Assembly: GCA_903933395.1 (NCBI GenBank)
Contig: CAIZKA010000151.1
Span: forward strand, 1 to 23,893
Direction: 5' to 3'
Origin: an uncultured beta proteobacterium
Lineage (GTDB): Bacteria > Pseudomonadota > Gammaproteobacteria > Burkholderiales > Rhodocyclaceae
DNA length: 23,893 nucleotides
The notes below the pieces were generated by a model. It made no database searches. It was not told where the DNA came from and saw nothing but the letters and a program-made list of their open reading frames with translations. The translations under genes and the position numbers were made by a program. Every line of letters begins with the position of its first letter. The first letter of the stretch is position 1. Below, one piece after another: positions 21,822 to 23,893 of the stretch.

Positions 21822-23276
21822 ATGAAGCCCTACTACCCCGTAGTGCGTGTCTTCGGCGTTCTGCTCGGCGGCTTTTCGCTGGCCATGCTGGTGCCGTTGT
21901 TTCTATCCTGGTATCTGCAGGACGGCGCCGAGTCGGCCTACGACGAAGCTTTCCTGCTGACCTTTTCCACCGGTGCCGGGCTCTGGTGGTCGGCGCGCCA
22001 CGCCAAGGGCGAACTCAAGGTGCGCGATGGCTTTCTCATGGTGGTGCTGGTGTGGACCGTGCTGCCGGTATTCGCCTGCCTGCCCTTCATCCTGCACATG
22101 GGGGTCTCCTTTACCGATGCCTACTTCGAGGCCGTCTCGGGCCTGACCACCACGGGATCGACGGTCTTTCCCAATCTCGACAAGCTGCCGGCGTCGATCA
22201 ACCTCTGGCGCGGCCTGCTGGTCTGGCTGGGCGGCATGGGCCTGATCGTGCTGGCCGTGGCGATCCTGCCGCTGCTCGGCATCGGCGGCCGGCAGATGTT
22301 CAAGGCCGAGGCGCCCGGGCCGATGAAGGACTCGAGCCTGACGCCGCGCATGACCGAGACGGCCAAGGGCCTCTGGGTCGTCTACACCGGCATTACCATC
22401 GCCTGCATTTTGTTGTTCCGCTGGGGCGGCATGAACTGGCTGGATGCCTTCGTGCATTCCTTCTCGGTCATGGGCCTCGGCGGCTTCTCCACCCACGACG
22501 CCAGCTTCGGCTATTTCGACTCGCCGCTGCTCGAGGGGATTGCCGTGGTCTTCATGCTGATCGCCAGCCTGAACTTCGCTACCCACTACCTGGCGATTCA
22601 CGGTCGCTCGCTGCGGGCCTACAAGGACGATCCCGAGGCGCGCTGGGTGATGCTGACGCTGATCGGCAGCGTGCTGTTCATCGCTATCTTTCTGTTCGTT
22701 CACAATGTCTATCCCGACTTTTCCACCGCGCTGCGCCATTCCGCATTCAACGTGGTGTCGATCGCGTCGACCACCGGTCTTGCCACGGTTGACTACAACC
22801 TCTGGCCGATGTTCGCGCCGCTGTGGATGCTCTTCCTCTGCAGTTTCGCGACCAGCGCCGGCTCCACGGGCGGCGGCATCAAAATGATCCGCGCCCTGAT
22901 CCTGTACAAGCAGGTGTATCGCGAACTGCTCCGGGCCATGCACCCCAACGCGGTCTGGCCGGTGCGCATCAATGGCGACCCCGTGCCGCAGAGCATACTC
23001 ACCGCCGTGCTCGCCTTCGGCTTCGCCTACATGTGCCTTATCGTGTCGATGACCCTGCTGCTGTCGTTCACCGGCCTCGAAATCGTCACGGCGTTTTCCG
23101 CCGTGGTTGCGAGCATCAACAACACCGGGCCCGGCCTGAACCAGGTCGGGCCGTCAACCACCTACGAAGTGCTCACGGATTTTCAGACCTGGGTGTGCAC
23201 CGCGGCGATGCTGCTCGGCCGACTGGAAATCTTCACCCTGATGGTGGTGCTGACACCGGCCTTCTGGCGACGCTAG
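21822..23276 (+). CDS. trkH: Trk system potassium uptake protein TrkH, channel subunit
   Basis: A 484-residue integral membrane protein forming the potassium pore, with many membrane helices throughout. The four pore-loop filters are visible: LTTTGST (108-114), GLGGFSTH (218-225), ASTTGLAT (315-322) and INNTGPG (432-438). The SAGSTGGGIKMIR segment at about 345-357 is the conserved glycine-rich intramembrane loop after the third repeat that gates the pore. Length matches E. coli TrkH (483). It pairs with TrkA directly upstream, 8 bases away. The gene ends with TAG at 23274-23276 and no terminator follows; a promoter for hemE lies just beyond. Confidence 0.96.
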   Translation: MKPYYPVVRVFGVLLGGFSLAMLVPLFLSWYLQDGAESAYDEAFLLTFSTGAGLWWSARHAKGELKVRDGFLMVVLVWTVLPVFACLPFILHMGVSFTDAYFEAVSGLTTTGSTVFPNLDKLPASINLWRGLLVWLGGMGLIVLAVAILPLLGIGGRQMFKAEAPGPMKDSSLTPRMTETAKGLWVVYTGITIACILLFRWGGMNWLDAFVHSFSVMGLGGFSTHDASFGYFDSPLLEGIAVVFMLIASLNFATHYLAIHGRSLRAYKDDPEARWVMLTLIGSVLFIAIFLFVHNVYPDFSTALRHSAFNVVSIASTTGLATVDYNLWPMFAPLWMLFLCSFATSAGSTGGGIKMIRALILYKQVYRELLRAMHPNAVWPVRINGDPVPQSILTAVLAFGFAYMCLIVSMTLLLSFTGLEIVTAFSAVVASINNTGPGLNQVGPSTTYEVLTDFQTWVCTAAMLLGRLEIFTLMVVLTPAFWRR

Positions 23277-23287
23277 CAGGCGGCTAG

Positions 23288-23296
23288 TGCGATAAT
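23288..23296 (+). promoter_or_regulatory. Extended -10 promoter of hemE
   Basis: TG-C-GATAAT at 23288-23296 matches an extended -10 element, with 5 of 6 bases in the hexamer. No -35 hexamer is recognisable at the right distance. A start near 23303 gives a leader of about 22 bases before hemE. Confidence 0.55.
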
Positions 23297-23324
23297 CGCG
23301 CTTTGCCTCGCTGGATCGCCTCTC

Positions 23325-23893
23325 ATGTCACCCTCGGCCCGCCCCAAGAACGATACCTTCCTGCGCGCGCTGCTGCGCCAGCCCGTCGAGTACACCCCCG
23401 TCTGGCTGATGCGCCAGGCCGGGCGCTACCTGCCGGAATACAACGAAACGCGGCGCCGCGCCGGCAGCTTCCTGCAACTGTGCAAGAACCCGCAACTCGC
23501 CTGCGAAGTCACGCTGCAGCCACTGTCGCGCTTCGAGCTCGATGCCGCGATCCTTTTTTCGGACATCCTCACCGTGCCCGACGCGATGGGCCTCGGCCTT
23601 TATTTCGCCGAGGGCGAGGGCCCGCGCTTCGAGCGTCCGCTGCGTGAAGAGTGGGCGATCCGCGACCTGACGGCTCCCGATCCCAACGTCCATCTGCGCT
23701 ACGTCATGGATGCGGTGGCGGAAATCCGCCGCGCCCTTGGCAACTCGGTGCCGCTGATCGGCTTTACCGGCAGCCCGTGGACCCTCGCCAGCTACATGGT
23801 GGAAGGCGGCTCCGGCTCGGCGACGGATTACCGCACGATCAAGACCATGCTCTACGACCGCCCCGACCTGCTGCATCGCATTCTGGATGTGAC
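23325..23893 (+). CDS. hemE: Uroporphyrinogen decarboxylase, N-terminal part (cut by window end)
   Basis: The first 189 codons of a haem-synthesis enzyme that decarboxylates the four acetate side chains of uroporphyrinogen III. Signature 1, PVWLMRQAGRYLPEY, covers about 25-39 with substrate-binding R30 and R34; the catalytic D80 lies in FSDIL; signature 2, GFTGSPWTLASYMVEGG, is at about 146-162. The full family length is about 355, so roughly 165 residues lie beyond the window. The ATG at 23325 has only a weak GGA ribosome binding site ten bases upstream. It begins 48 bases after trkH and has its own likely promoter. Confidence 0.96.
   Translation, partial: MSPSARPKNDTFLRALLRQPVEYTPVWLMRQAGRYLPEYNETRRRAGSFLQLCKNPQLACEVTLQPLSRFELDAAILFSDILTVPDAMGLGLYFAEGEGPRFERPLREEWAIRDLTAPDPNVHLRYVMDAVAEIRRALGNSVPLIGFTGSPWTLASYMVEGGSGSATDYRTIKTMLYDRPDLLHRILDV

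Overview
The window is GC-rich bacterial chromosome with dense, short-spaced genes. Gene content and order suggest a facultatively anaerobic betaproteobacterium, probably of the Rhodocyclales (inferred from gene order, not from a marker-gene comparison). The supporting blocks are LysM-dprA-smg-topB divergent from def-fmt-rsmB-DUF4390-ntrY-ntrX-trkA-trkH, then hemE. All genes look intact except the two cut by the window edges. I see no IS element, prophage, tRNA, rRNA or CRISPR array.

Left part (1-4562, + strand): the tail of a DUF3501 gene, then ubiU-ubiV-ubiT, the oxygen-independent ubiquinone hydroxylation genes. All eight Fe-S cysteines of UbiU and UbiV are present with family spacing. A rubredoxin and the DEAD-box helicase gene rhlE follow, closed by a clear intrinsic terminator. 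An FNR-type box (216-229) sits at the right distance from a -10-like hexamer to drive ubiU. A dRS3-like inverted repeat lies between ubiU and ubiV.

Middle part (4581-7137, - strand): a three-gene operon encoding an SCP-2-type thiolase, an unrecognised 103-residue protein and an NAD-type short-chain dehydrogenase. It has strong ribosome binding sites and a second FNR-type box upstream. This is the least explained part of the window. It looks like an anaerobically controlled acyl-CoA module, and its small protein occupies the place where related thiolases often have a DUF35 zinc partner. The small protein carries a 16-residue tandem duplication.

Second minus-strand block (7211-13466): read from high to low coordinates, LysM protein, dprA, smg, topB with a long Lys/Ala tail, and a DUF924 gene coupled to topB by a TGATG overlap. 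topB appears to have its own promoter, with its -10 hexamer in the loop of a perfect 9-bp inverted repeat.

Right part (13572-23893, + strand): translation and RNA-modification genes (def, fmt, rsmB), a DUF4390 secreted protein, the NtrY/NtrX two-component pair, the Trk potassium uptake pair and the start of hemE. The NtrX-like regulator keeps its receiver and Fis-type DNA-binding ends, but its AAA+ centre has lost the Walker and GAFTGA motifs. It is therefore unlikely to be a sigma-54 activator.
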